Positions 15,330 to 24,274 of a stretch of DNA of 26,681 bases are shown here, in pieces (position 1 is the stretch's first letter; the number at the start of each line of letters is the position of its first letter). Made by a program: the position numbers and the translations under genes. The DNA comes from UBA2160 sp964588665 (GTDB lineage: Bacteria; Chloroflexota; Dehalococcoidia; Lucifugimonadales; UBA1123). The stretch spans positions 1-26,681 of the forward strand of contig CAZPQQ010000043.1 of assembly GCA_964588665.1 (NCBI GenBank), read 5' to 3'. A model generated the notes under the pieces. That model was not told where the DNA came from. It saw nothing but the letters and a program-made list of their open reading frames with translations, and did not search any database.

Positions 15330-15971
15330 ATGCCGTACGCCGATCGCCTGATTGTCGGCATCATGCTCATGCTCGCGCTGCTGGCTGTGACGGCATGCGC
15401 GGGTTCAGGTCAGTCCAACGACGGTGTGGCCCAGATTGACACGTCACAGGCAGCAAGTCCGCCGATCAAGTCCGCGGGTCCGTCGCTGCTGCAACCCGAT
15501 GTCAAGCCGCGGTCCGCCTCGGAAGTGAAGGCCGACACCGTAACCTAACGGACGAAGAGATCACAACCAGCTTCACAGTGTGCCTGAGAGAACACGGATT
15601 AGACATCCCTGATCCAGTGTTGAATGCCGACGGATCAGTCGACATGGGGCTCTCAAATCAAGCTTTGATTTCGCGCCAAAGAGCGCGACCTCCGGTGGGG
15701 CGCTCGATGAATGTCTGCCCTTGCTCGAAGGCGCCACGTTCTCGAAAAAGACGGCGCCCGAAGACGAAATCCAACTCTAGGACGACCTGCTGGCGTTCTC
15801 CCAGTGTCTCCGAGACGAGGGAATCGACGTCCCTGACCCCGATTTTCCAACGACCCCCGAGAAGGTATGGGCGCGGTTAAGAACGCGCTTAAAGGCGCCA
15901 GCGCCAGGACGCAGTGAGGCATTGACCGGTGCAACGAGCTTGTCTTTGGCGCCGGGGCGTCCGGCAAATGA
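15330..15971 (+). pseudogene. Small lipoprotein, copy 2, multiply broken
   Basis: A tandem paralogue of the preceding lipoprotein. It starts with a good ribosome-binding site (GGAG) and a signal peptide ending AVTAC, with Cys23 as in copy 1. The frame is lost near 15545 (KADTVT then stop), while the next frame carries LTDEEITTSFTVCLREHGLDIPDPVLNADGSVD, clearly matching copy 1. A second shift near 15660 moves to ALDECLPLLEGATFSKK, followed by an in-frame TAG at 15778-15780 and then DDLLAFSQCLRDEGIDVPDPDF. The end around 15840-15971 is also scrambled (ASARTQ, RCNELVFGAG). With at least two frameshifts plus a stop, this copy is dead. Confidence 0.85.
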
Positions 15972-16379
15972 AGAGTTCTTTCGGATTCAATGGCTACACC
16001 CGGAGTCCCGACGCCGTTGCTGCGCAGCGTCTGGATCGTCATGACTAAGCCTCGGTTCGCCACGCTCGCTTTCGCCGTACTAGCCACGCTCAGCTTGTTG
16101 ACACTGGTCTTATTCAACCGGGGCGTCATAGCGCTTCCGAGCGATGAAGACGACGAGCCCTTGGCGGAACTCGCCACCAGGGTCATCACCCGCAAAGATC
16201 TCCGAACGTTCAAGGACCTCGACGGAATCCTCGAGTACGGCGACAGCGTTCAGATGTCCGCGGGGAGCAGCGGCGTGCTCACGTACGTGGCGCCGGAAGG
16301 ATCACAGTTGGATCGCGGCGATGTCGTGTATCGACTGCACAGGTCTGTCAGCGAATCGGAGCGCTCAATCGCCGAACAA

Positions 16380-16925
16380 CAGGTCGCCTCGGCCAACGCC
16401 GCCGTCGCGCAGTCCGAACTCGCGCTCGAAAGCCTCCACGAGCCGCCAACCGTCGCCCAGATCGTGTCCGCGGACGCCGCTGTCGCTCAGGCTGAGCTGT
16501 CGCTGGCGAACCTCAACGCCCCGGCTGCGCCAGGCTAGATCGCATCCGCGGACGCCGCCGTTGCCCAGGCTGAATTGGCACTCGCAAACCTCAACACCCC
16601 AGCAACGCCAGCGCAGATAGTGTCGGCGGAAGCATCCGTTGCCCAGGCTGAGCTTGCGCTCGCGAACCTGAAATCCCCGGCAACACCCGCCCAAATCGCA
16701 TCGGCGGATGCGGCAGTCGGTCAGGCAGAGCTTGCGCTGGCTGGGTTGAACGCCACTGCCACACTCGTCCAGATCGCTTCGGCGGATGCATCCGTCGCGC
16801 AAGCCGAGTTCACACTGGCCAACTTGAACGCGACCGCCACGCCAGCCCAGATCGCATCGTCAAATGCCGCGGTCACTCAGGCCGAGAACAACTTGGGATC
16901 CGCGCAGGGCGCCGTTGAGACGGCT
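16380..16925 (+). repeat. Seven 78-base coding repeats, outward arm of the adaptor
   Basis: Repeat starts fall at 16380, 16458, 16536, 16614, 16692, 16770 and 16848, an exact 78-base period with no indels. Each unit encodes 26 residues beginning Gln and ending in a Pro/Ala-rich turn such as LNAPATPA. The third unit begins with TAG in place of CAG. Confidence 0.92.
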
Positions 16926-17192
16926 TGGGCGTCGCAAATGATCGCGCGAACGGCGTTCTGTCAAAGTGAGAGCGCAGTCGATCCTCCGGTGTGGTTGTAC
17001 GTGGATCCGATATGTCCGGTGAGCGACGAGCCGTTGTCGGAAACGTCGAAGGACTCCCTGCTCGAAATGATCGCCGACGGCTATCTGGCGGCGCAAGCCA
17101 ACAGCTTGCTGATCGCACACCGAGCTCATCGTTCCGCGGTGGACGCAAGCGAAATCGCCGCGATCGGCTTAGCCGCCAGCGTGGCGAGTCTG

Positions 17193-17657
17193 GCGGCGTT
17201 GGACGATCCGCCGACGGCAGCGGAGCTCGCCCCGGCGACCGAATCGCTGGCGGCGGCTCGCGCACAACGGACCGCGTTGGACCTCCCGCCTAGCGAAGCG
17301 ATGCTGGCGCAGGCCGCTGATTCGCTCAAAGCCGCGAGGGAGCAGCGGGCCGCATTGGATGATCCTCCCACTGCCGGTGCCCTCGCCCAAGCCGAGGCGT
17401 CACTGAACGCCGCCCGTGAGCAGCGAGCGGCGCTGGACGACCCGCCGACAGCCGCACAGGGTGCCCCCGAGGCGTCGCTGGAAGCGGCGCTAGCGCAGCG
17501 GGCGGCCTTGGACGAGGCTCCGACCGCCAATGCACTCGCCCAGGCGGAGGCGTCGCTAAACGCGGCAGTGGCTCAACGCGCCGCGCTCGACGATCCACCG
17601 ACCGCCGGTCAGATTGCCCAGGCCGAGGCGTCGTTGCATAGCGCGAGAGGATCGCTG
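17193..17657 (+). repeat. Six ~78-base coding repeats, return arm of the adaptor
   Basis: Units start at 17193, 17271, 17349, 17427, 17502 and 17580; the fourth is one codon shorter than the others. Each encodes about 26 residues of the form ALDDPP, then a helix such as LAQAEASLNAAREQR. Together with the outward set this gives two matched helical arms of nearly equal length. Confidence 0.9.
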
Positions 17658-18552
17658 AACATAGCGGTCACGAACCGCAACGATCTGGTCGAAGGCGCCT
17701 TGGCTGGCGTGCTGATGTTCGGCGACGCGCAGATGTGGCGGGAGTTCCGTGACAGCATGGCGCCGGGCGAGGACGTCAGGCAGTTGGAGCAGAACCTGGT
17801 CGCGCTCGAATACGCCGATTTCGGGTCGATGAGCGTGGACGACGTTTTCGACGCGGCGACCGCCGACGCCATAACGAGCATGCAAGCTGATATGGGCCTC
17901 ATTGAAACCGGCCGCATCGCACTCGGAGCCGTCATCTTTCTGCCCGGTGCGTCAGTCGTTGCATCGTCGCCTACGCCTCCGAGCCTGGGGGTGAACTTGA
18001 ATTCCGGCACGGTGATGGCAACGCTCACGCCAATCGAGCGCGTTGAGATGCTCATCGGGGCGACCGGAGACGTCACGGTGACCAGCGAATCGTTGCAACA
18101 AGTAAGTACCACCATCGAAGTCGAGGACCAGGATCTGATCGAACTCGGGTCGGAGGTGCAGATCGAGTTGCCCGATGAGACGGTCGTTTCCGGCGCCGTC
18201 GTTGAGATCGGAAGCATCGCCGTGGTCCCGCAGGTCGGCCAAGGCGCCCCGTATCTCGAGGTGTCTGTCGCCATCGACGGAGCGGCCGATCTGTACGAAT
18301 GGACCGGGGCGCCCGTCACGGTATCCATCACCAAGCAACTCGCCGCAAACGTGCTGGCGGTCCCCGTGACGAGTCTGCTGGCGCTGTTGGGCGGCGGATA
18401 TGCCGTCGAGGTGCACGTCTCTTCTGTCGCCACAAGGCTCGTGGCCGTTGAGGCCGGCGTCTACGCCGACGGCTGGGTCGAAGTAACTGGCGTCGGCCTC
18501 GAGGTCGGCGCGGAAGTCGTCGTGCCTCGATGAGGAACCTTCGGTTCATCCA

Positions 18553-19278
18553 ATGACAGACAACCATGGCGATACAGCGTCTTACGCGGTCGAGCTCCGG
18601 CGCGTGAGCAAGCACTACCCCGGAGCGCCGCCGGTCGAGGCGCTCTCGGACGTGTCCGTCTCCGTCCCACGCGGCGAGTTCCTTGGGATCGTCGGATCGT
18701 CCGGCAGCGGCAAGTCGACTCTCCTCCACGTCATCGGCACCCTCACGAAACCGACCTCCGGCACGGTGTTCATCGACGGACTCGACACCGCGGGCCTGTC
18801 CGATCGGGAATTGTCCGGCATACGGTCGCGATACGTTGGGTTCGTGTTCCAAGAGTTCTTCCTGCTGTCGGGCGACACAGCCACAGAGAACGTGGCGAAT
18901 GGTTTGCTGTACTCCGGAGTTGCCGCCCGAGAACGAGTCGACCGAGCGAAGACGATGCTCGGACGCGTCGGTCTGTCGCACCGCCTGACTCATCTGCCCA
19001 ACGAGTTGTCAGGCGGGGAACAACAGAGGGTGGCGATCGCCAGGGCCCTGGTTCACAATCCGTCCTTTGTCCTGGCCGATGAGCCGACCGGGAACCTCGA
19101 CTCCCGGAACACCGACTCGCTCATGGAGTTGCTCGCCAGCCTGAACGCCGACGGCACGACGGTTATCCTGGTAACCCACGATCTCGGGGTGGCCGAGATG
19201 TGCACTCGACGCGTTACGTTGGTGGATGGCCGCGTCGAGTCCGATTCGGGCGCCAACTCCGGGACCGGCCATGACTGA
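18553..19278 (+). CDS. ABC transporter ATP-binding protein, MacB/LolD type
   Basis: A 241-residue ABC ATPase that would power the neighbouring FtsX-type permease. Walker A is GSSGSGKST (about 48-56), the Q-loop is in FVFQEFFLL, the signature is LSGGEQQRVAIARAL, Walker B is FVLADEPTGNLDS, and the H-loop is VTHD. The layout and the EPTGNLDS tail are typical of the MacB/LolD/FtsE subgroup. It starts 19 bases after the adaptor stop and its end overlaps the permease start by eight bases, so the three form one unit. The ATPase frame has no defect, unlike both neighbours. Substrate is unknown; linked ECF sigma and lipoprotein genes suggest an envelope-related export or stress role. Confidence 0.95.
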   Translation: MTDNHGDTASYAVELRRVSKHYPGAPPVEALSDVSVSVPRGEFLGIVGSSGSGKSTLLHVIGTLTKPTSGTVFIDGLDTAGLSDRELSGIRSRYVGFVFQEFFLLSGDTATENVANGLLYSGVAARERVDRAKTMLGRVGLSHRLTHLPNELSGGEQQRVAIARALVHNPSFVLADEPTGNLDSRNTDSLMELLASLNADGTTVILVTHDLGVAEMCTRRVTLVDGRVESDSGANSGTGHD

Positions 19279-20488
19279 TCTCGCCGAGCGCCAATCGGCG
19301 TTGCCGAAGAGCTGTTTAGGATTGCTCGACACGCTGCGTGTCGGAAGCTCGGGACTCCGGTCCAGGCGATTGCGATCCGCCTTGTCGGCGCTGGGAATCA
19401 CGATTGGAATCGCCGCCCTGATCAGCGTCCTGGGGTTGTCCGCCTCGGGAAGCGCGGACCTTATCAGGGAGTTGGATGAACTGGGCACGAATCTCCTGAC
19501 CATCGAAGCCGGGCAAGGCTTCAAGGACGGCCCGGTTAGCTTGCCCGAGAACGCCGCCGCCATGATCCGACGCATCACGCCCGTCTACGAAGTCGCGACG
19601 GCGAGCAAAGTCCCCGGCGGCGTGCATCGCAACGATCTCGTCGACGAGGGGCGGACCAGGGGCATCACGATCGTCGCGGCCGACCTCAATCTGGTCGAGG
19701 CGCAGCAGGGCAGCATGCGATCCGGCGTCTATCTGTCCGAGGTAACGTCAGAGTTTCCGGCCGCGGTGCTGGGGACTGTCGCGGCGGAACGGCTGGGCAT
19801 TCGAGACATGTCGATCGAGCACCAGTTGTGGCTCGGCGAGCAATAGTTCGCCGTCATCGGCATCCTCAACCCGCTGGCCCTCGCCGCTGACCTCGACCGG
19901 GCCGCGATTATCGGCTACGGCGCCGCCGAGAAGTTCCTCGACCACGAACCCGAAGCCGACGTGATCTACGTCCGCGCCTACCCCGACCACATACACGACG
20001 TCCGCTCCGTGATGGCGGCGACCGTGAATCCCGAAAGCCCCGAAGAGGTGCAAGTCAGCCGGGCCTCGGACGTATTGGAGGCTCGTGTGGCGACCACCAA
20101 CACGTTCACAAACCTCTTCGTCGGCCTTGGCGCCGTCGCTCTGCTCGTCGGCGGAATCGGAATCGCCAACGTCATGGTTATCGCCGTGATCGAGCGTCGC
20201 AACGAGATCGGCCTGCGGCGGGCGCTTGGCGCGACGCGCTTCCACATCGCCACGCAATTCCTGTCCGAATCGCTGCTCCGGTCCGGCATCGGCGGAGTTG
20301 CGGGAATCGGCTTCGGCATTCTCGCCACAGCCATCTACACCATCTCGCGAGACTGGACCCTGGTCATCCCCGAATACGCGATTGTAGGCGGCCTGATGTC
20401 ATCGATCTTGATCGGCGGAATCGCCGGCTCCTACCCCGCCCTCCGAGCCGCCAACATGTCCCCCACCGAAGCGCTGCGCACCGGGTGA
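19271..20488 (+). pseudogene. MacB/FtsX-type ABC permease, one in-frame TAG
   Basis: The full frame would give a 405-residue MacB-family permease. The first membrane helix is at LRSALSALGITIGIAALISVLGL, followed by an extracytoplasmic MacB domain. After it come three C-terminal helices: NLFVGLGAVALLVGGIGIANVMVI, GVAGIGFGILATAIYTI and IVGGLMSSILIGGIAGSYPALRAA; the conserved ERRNEIGLRRALGAT and the MSPTEALRTG end are intact. TAG at 19844-19846 (codon 192) splits the extracytoplasmic domain, between LWLGEQ and FAVIGIL, where relatives often have a residue such as tryptophan or proline. No frameshift or other stop is present. As it stands only a one-helix fragment would be made unless the codon is read through. 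The gene is convergent with the next CoA-transferase, 28 bases apart. Confidence 0.88.
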
Positions 20489-20516
20489 GGGCGATGGGCA
20501 CGCGACCCGGTCAGCC

Positions 20517-21710
20517 TCACCCCACAACCTTCTTGTCGCGAAGCTGGCTGACCTCTTGCTCCGAGTAGCCGATGGCGCCGAGTATCTCGTCGGTGTGCTG
20601 GCCTAGCAGCGGCGGCGGTAGGCGGACTTCCGACGGCGTCTTGGTGAACTTGACGGGCATGCCCACGGTTCGCACCTTGCCCGCGCGAGGGTGGTCGAAT
20701 TCGAGCAGCATTTCGTTGTGCAAAACCTGGGGATCGGTGAAAACCTCATCGTAGGCGTACACTGGCCCGCACAGGACATCCTTCTCGTCCAGGGCCTTGA
20801 TCCACTCATCCCTGTTCTTCGTGAGGAAGCGCTCGGCGAGGATCGCCTGGAGCTCTGCCCCGTTCTCGTAGTTCATCTTCTCGGGGGTGTTGAAGCGCTC
20901 GTCTTGTGAGAGGTCCGGCAGGCCCAGGACTTCGCATACGTCCGGCAGCGCGTTGGCGCCGAATCTGCCGCTGATCTCGACCAGCTTGTCGTCTTTCGTC
21001 TCGTAGAAGTGGTACAGCGGTCGCTTGGCTTTGTGAGGCTGACGACCGGTGGCAAGGTACGCGGTGGCTCGCTCAGTGTGAGGCGTGAGCAGGCCGTCGA
21101 GGATCGATGCGGACACTTCTTGGCCTTCGCCGGTCCGGTCTCTGTGCAACAAGGCTGCCAGGACGCCTTGCACCAGCAGCATCCCTGCGATCAGATCGCC
21201 GACCGGGGCGCCGGTCGGAACCGGAGGTCCGCCGGGGTCTCCGGACAGCCACGTGATGCCGGAGATGGCCTGTGCGACTAGATCCTGTCCGCCTTTCTTG
21301 TTGTAGGGTCCGGTCAATCCGTAACCGGAGCCTGAAGCGTAGATGATGTCCGGGTTGCGCTCTTTCAGAACGTCGTAGTTCAACCCCAACCGCTCCATGA
21401 CGTCGGGGCGGAAGTTCTGCACCAGCACGTCGCACTTTTCCACGAGTTTGAGCACGATCTCCTTGCCCTCGGGTTGGCGCAGGTCGATGCAGATGCTCCG
21501 CTTGTTTCGATTGAGGCTCAGGAACGCGGCGCCCTCGCCATTCGTCTCTTCGAACACCTCGGAGTGACGGCTGAAGTCGCCGTACCCGATGCTTTCGACC
21601 TTGTCCACGTCCGCCCCCATGTCTCCAAGCACTTGCGTGCAACTGGGGCCGACGAACGCCCGTGTGAAATCTAGAACCTTGATGCCCGTAAGCGGCATTT
21701 GAGTGCTCAC
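20517..21710 (-). CDS. CaiB/BaiF family (class III) CoA-transferase
   Basis: A 397-residue family III CoA-transferase. Visible family segments are MPLTGIKVLDFTRAFVGP, GADVDKVES, LNRNKRSICIDLRQPEG, VQNFRPDVMERLGLNYD, SGYGLTGPY with GGQDLVAQA, and likely catalytic Asp172 in PVGDLIAG. The C-terminus has YDEVFTDPQVLHNEM and LLGQHTDEILGAIGYS. I chose GTG 21710 because GGAGG lies five bases before it and the family N-terminus follows at once; the open frame extends to 21815 but those 35 residues look non-conserved. ATG at codon 5 is another possibility. The gene is divergent from the metallo-hydrolase gene and convergent with the permease. The sequence resembles formyl-/succinyl-CoA type transferases, but the substrate cannot be fixed. 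Confidence 0.95.
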   Translation of the reverse strand: MSTQMPLTGIKVLDFTRAFVGPSCTQVLGDMGADVDKVESIGYGDFSRHSEVFEETNGEGAAFLSLNRNKRSICIDLRQPEGKEIVLKLVEKCDVLVQNFRPDVMERLGLNYDVLKERNPDIIYASGSGYGLTGPYNKKGGQDLVAQAISGITWLSGDPGGPPVPTGAPVGDLIAGMLLVQGVLAALLHRDRTGEGQEVSASILDGLLTPHTERATAYLATGRQPHKAKRPLYHFYETKDDKLVEISGRFGANALPDVCEVLGLPDLSQDERFNTPEKMNYENGAELQAILAERFLTKNRDEWIKALDEKDVLCGPVYAYDEVFTDPQVLHNEMLLEFDHPRAGKVRTVGMPVKFTKTPSEVRLPPPLLGQHTDEILGAIGYSEQEVSQLRDKKVVG

Positions 21711-22046
21711 CGTTGCCTCCGATCTGTCGATAAAAAACGATTCCGCCGACGCCTCACCGTTCACGGGAGCGTCCGCATCTCGCGTTGTCTTTGCTGCTGG
21801 CGATTCTACGGCCACACCGGAACGCGGTCAATCATCTCGGCACGCTTGCCGGATGCCGCTGTGGGCGCCGGTCGATCCGCAGGCCGAGCGGCCTGCTTCG
21901 GTTGGCGGAGTAGTGTAGTATTGGTCGAACGCCTCGGGCGCGCCCTGGCCACACTCAATCAATTTCCGACGATTTTCGGGTTGTGCAGGCCAATGCACGA
22001 GGTCAAATTCAATCATACCGGCATCAAGACATCTCGGAGGATTTAT
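21711..22046. other. Divergent intergenic region
   Basis: 336 bases between the divergent CoA-transferase and metallo-hydrolase genes. Promoters for both must lie here or further out, but I see no convincing -35/-10 pair. An open frame crosses it in phase with the hydrolase, but its translation is arginine-rich and unlike any family start. No repeat or RNA gene is visible. Confidence 0.5.
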
Positions 22047-22892
22047 ATGGCGACGACTCCCGGAACGGAACTCATCGAACTGGAAACGGGCATATTCGCC
22101 CGTTTGCACGCGGGCCTCACGAACGCGGGCATTCTCGTCGGCGACACTAGCGTGCTCGTAATCGACTCGCTGCGGGTCCCCTCCTTCGCTCGCGATCTCA
22201 TTCAGGACGTCAAACACATCACCGACAAGCCGATCCAATACGTTATCGACACGCACGCGCACTGGGACCACTCGTGGGGCAACGAGGAGTTTCCCGACGC
22301 CACGATCATCGGGCACGAGAACTGCTACGGCGAGATGGTGGACGTGGAGTGGAACAAGGTGTGGCGGGACAAGATCGTCGCCTCCACCGATCCCTGGGCC
22401 GATGAGGCGCGCACCGTGAACATCACTCCTCCGGACCTCACTTTCGAGACCAGCATGCAGTTGTACTTCGGCGGGCGGAAACTCGAACTCAGATACTTCG
22501 GCAGGGCGCACACCAGCGGCGACATCATCATCCATCTGCCCGAAGAAAAGATTGCCTTCACAGGCGACGTGGTCCAGGACCAAGGGGTGCCTTTCTTCGG
22601 CGACAGCTATCCCGAAGACTGGCCGGCGACCGACGACGGGATCGTCGGCCTAGACGTGGACCGATTCGTTGCCGGCCACGGACCGATCGGAAATCACGAC
22701 GGCATTGTTGAAGCCCGAGATTTCATCCACGTGCTGGTCCCCAATCTCCAGGCTGCAATCGCGGCAGGCCAGGATGTGGGGAGCGCAACCGCGTCGGCTA
22801 TCGACGCACTCAAGCCCCAGTTTTCGGACTGGCGCGGCTTCGAGAATCTGGGCGACAGCGTCCCGCTGGTGTACGGGAGGCTGAAGCGCTAG
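22047..22892 (+). CDS. Metallo-beta-lactamase-fold hydrolase
   Basis: A 281-residue hydrolase of the metallo-beta-lactamase superfamily. The metal-binding motif HxHxDH is at 70-75 (THAHWDH). Further ligands are likely the histidine in GRAHTSGD, the aspartate in IAFTGDVV and the histidine in VAGHGP, all in the expected order, so a two-metal site is probably complete. No signal peptide is present, which argues for a cytoplasmic enzyme acting on, for example, a thioester or lactone. GGAGG lies six bases before ATG 22047; the upstream extension to 21699 is rejected. It lies 115 bases before the next CoA-transferase on the same strand and could be part of the same acyl-metabolism unit. It ends with TAG. 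Confidence 0.93.
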   Translation: MATTPGTELIELETGIFARLHAGLTNAGILVGDTSVLVIDSLRVPSFARDLIQDVKHITDKPIQYVIDTHAHWDHSWGNEEFPDATIIGHENCYGEMVDVEWNKVWRDKIVASTDPWADEARTVNITPPDLTFETSMQLYFGGRKLELRYFGRAHTSGDIIIHLPEEKIAFTGDVVQDQGVPFFGDSYPEDWPATDDGIVGLDVDRFVAGHGPIGNHDGIVEARDFIHVLVPNLQAAIAAGQDVGSATASAIDALKPQFSDWRGFENLGDSVPLVYGRLKR

Positions 22893-23007
22893 GACGCGTC
22901 CGCGAGGTCTGATATGATCGCGACGCGCTTCGGACCGGTCGACGGCCTGCCCGCCGAACGAACGTCCGAGCGCCTTTGACGACCGACTTCACGGCGGAGG
23001 ACCAGGT

Positions 23008-24204
23008 ATGAGCTGCGGGCCGATTCATGGCATCAAGGTGGCGGACATGACCCAGATGCTCGCGGGTCCGGTCGCGACTCAGATGCTCGGAGACCTCGGC
23101 GCCGAGGTCGTCAAGGTCGAACCTCATGGCGGCGAACGAGCCAGAGGGGGCGCATCCGACCCGCCGCGTTGGCTCTTCCTGGGACGCAACCGCAACAAAC
23201 GGAGCATCGTAGTCGACCTCAAACAATCCGAGGGACTCGAAGTGATGCACCGCCTGGTGCGAGAATCGGATGTCTTCGTCCACAACCAACGCCCGGCGGC
23301 GGTCAAGAGACTCGGCCTGGCCTACGAAGACCTAAAGCAGTTCAACGAGCGGCTGGTGTACGCTTCGGCGTCCGGATACGGCGACCGCGGCGAGTTGAGC
23401 GACCTTCCGGGGCAGGACATGCAGCTTCAGGCGTTCAGCGGGTTGGCGGGCGTCAACGGATACGCGGACGACTCGAGGCCTTCGCCGCCAGTCGGAGCCG
23501 CTGTCGTGGACTCGACTACCGGCGTCCTGATAGCTCTTGGCGTAATGGCCGCCTTGTACGACCTCGAGAAGACCGGCAGCGGCCAGGAAGTGAAGACGTC
23601 GTTGTTGGCGGGAGCGTTGCTGCTTCAAGAGAACTCCTTCGGGCCGTACCTGGCAACTGGGAAACTGCCAGCGAAGGCTGGAAACGGCCATCCGGGCAGC
23701 GCGCCGCCATACGGCATCTGGCGCGCGGCAGACGGCAAAGAGTTGGGCGTCTCGGCAGGCGTGGGCCCCGAGGTGTGGCCGAACTTCTGCAACGTAATCG
23801 ACCGGCCGAAGCTCATCGACGACCCCAGGTTCGCAACCGCGGAGGCGAGAGTGACGAATCGCATTGAGTTGTTCGAGTGTGTAAACGAAGCGATGGCGGC
23901 TCGGCCAAGAGACGAATGGGTGCGTCTGATCCGAGAGACCGGGATCTGGGCGGCGCCGGTTTCCAGCTACGAGGAACTGGCCGCGTCGACCCAGCTCGAG
24001 GACAATGACCTGTTGATCGACAACAGCTATCCTTCTGCCGGCGACTTCAAATCGCTGAACACGCCGATATCGCTCAGCAACAGTAAGACCGCAGTCAGAC
24101 GACGCCCGCCCGGACTCGGCGAACATACCCGCGAAGTGTTGGTCGAGCTCGGTTACGCGACGGCCGAAATCGATGCGATGTACAGGGCGAACGTGGTAGC
24201 ATAG
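23008..24204 (+). CDS. CaiB/BaiF family (class III) CoA-transferase
   Basis: A 398-residue family III CoA-transferase, the third in the window and clearly diverged from the other two. Family segments: IHGIKVADMTQMLAGP, GAEVVKVEPHGGE, RNRNKRSIVVDLKQSEG, VHNQRPAAVKRLGLAYEDL, SGYGDRGEL with PGQDMQLQA, and likely catalytic Asp168 in AAVVDSTTG. The C-terminal part ends GLGEHTREVLVELGY. The HNQRP segment replaces the more usual NFRP. GGAGG lies seven bases before the ATG. It is followed 70 bases later by the MaoC-like dehydratase and then the LLM oxidoreductase, giving a likely three-gene unit in which an acid is charged with CoA, then hydrated or dehydrated and oxidised. It ends with TAG. Confidence 0.95.
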   Translation: MSCGPIHGIKVADMTQMLAGPVATQMLGDLGAEVVKVEPHGGERARGGASDPPRWLFLGRNRNKRSIVVDLKQSEGLEVMHRLVRESDVFVHNQRPAAVKRLGLAYEDLKQFNERLVYASASGYGDRGELSDLPGQDMQLQAFSGLAGVNGYADDSRPSPPVGAAVVDSTTGVLIALGVMAALYDLEKTGSGQEVKTSLLAGALLLQENSFGPYLATGKLPAKAGNGHPGSAPPYGIWRAADGKELGVSAGVGPEVWPNFCNVIDRPKLIDDPRFATAEARVTNRIELFECVNEAMAARPRDEWVRLIRETGIWAAPVSSYEELAASTQLEDNDLLIDNSYPSAGDFKSLNTPISLSNSKTAVRRRPPGLGEHTREVLVELGYATAEIDAMYRANVVA

Positions 24205-24274
24205 TGCCTCCGGTGCACTTACAAAGGCGCCGGTCCCGATTCCGGAAACAAGATATACTGAAGGAGATTCACAG

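Larger units (their letters stand above)
15990..18533 (+). pseudogene. HlyD/MacA-like adaptor with peptidoglycan-binding domain, one in-frame TAG
   Basis: A periplasmic adaptor for the ABC exporter encoded next, about 830-847 residues. The N-terminus has one membrane helix (FATLAFAVLATLSLLTLVLF), then a lipoyl/barrel half (GVLTYVAPEGSQLDRGDVVYRLH). Seven 78-base repeats of the type QIASADAAVAQAELALANLN run from 16380 to about 16925. A tip region follows with two cysteines (codons at 16959 and 17013). Six repeats of the type AALDDPPTAGALAQAEASLNAAREQR then return (17193 to about 17657). Next come a peptidoglycan-binding-like domain (DVRQLEQNLVALEYADF, about 17770-17920) and beta domains to the end. 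The first codon of the third outward repeat is TAG (16536-16538) where the other six have CAG or CAA. The rest is open. An inner start at ATG 16041 is possible. Confidence 0.85.

Noticed and set aside
16041..16538. Short adaptor ending at 16538 as a natural complete protein
   Set aside because: The 78-base repeats continue in the same frame across the TAG with exact periodicity, so the stop is internal to a longer gene.
13529..20488. Genome-wide reassignment of TAG to an amino acid
   Set aside because: At least nine intact genes in the window terminate with TAG at normal protein ends (for example at 1426, 3673, 4430, 5323, 8440, 12362, 13494, 22890, 24202), so TAG is a working stop codon.
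24254..24259. TATACT as a promoter -10 box before the MaoC-like gene
   Set aside because: It lies 16 bases before the start codon, so a transcript from it would lack the AAGGAG ribosome-binding site.
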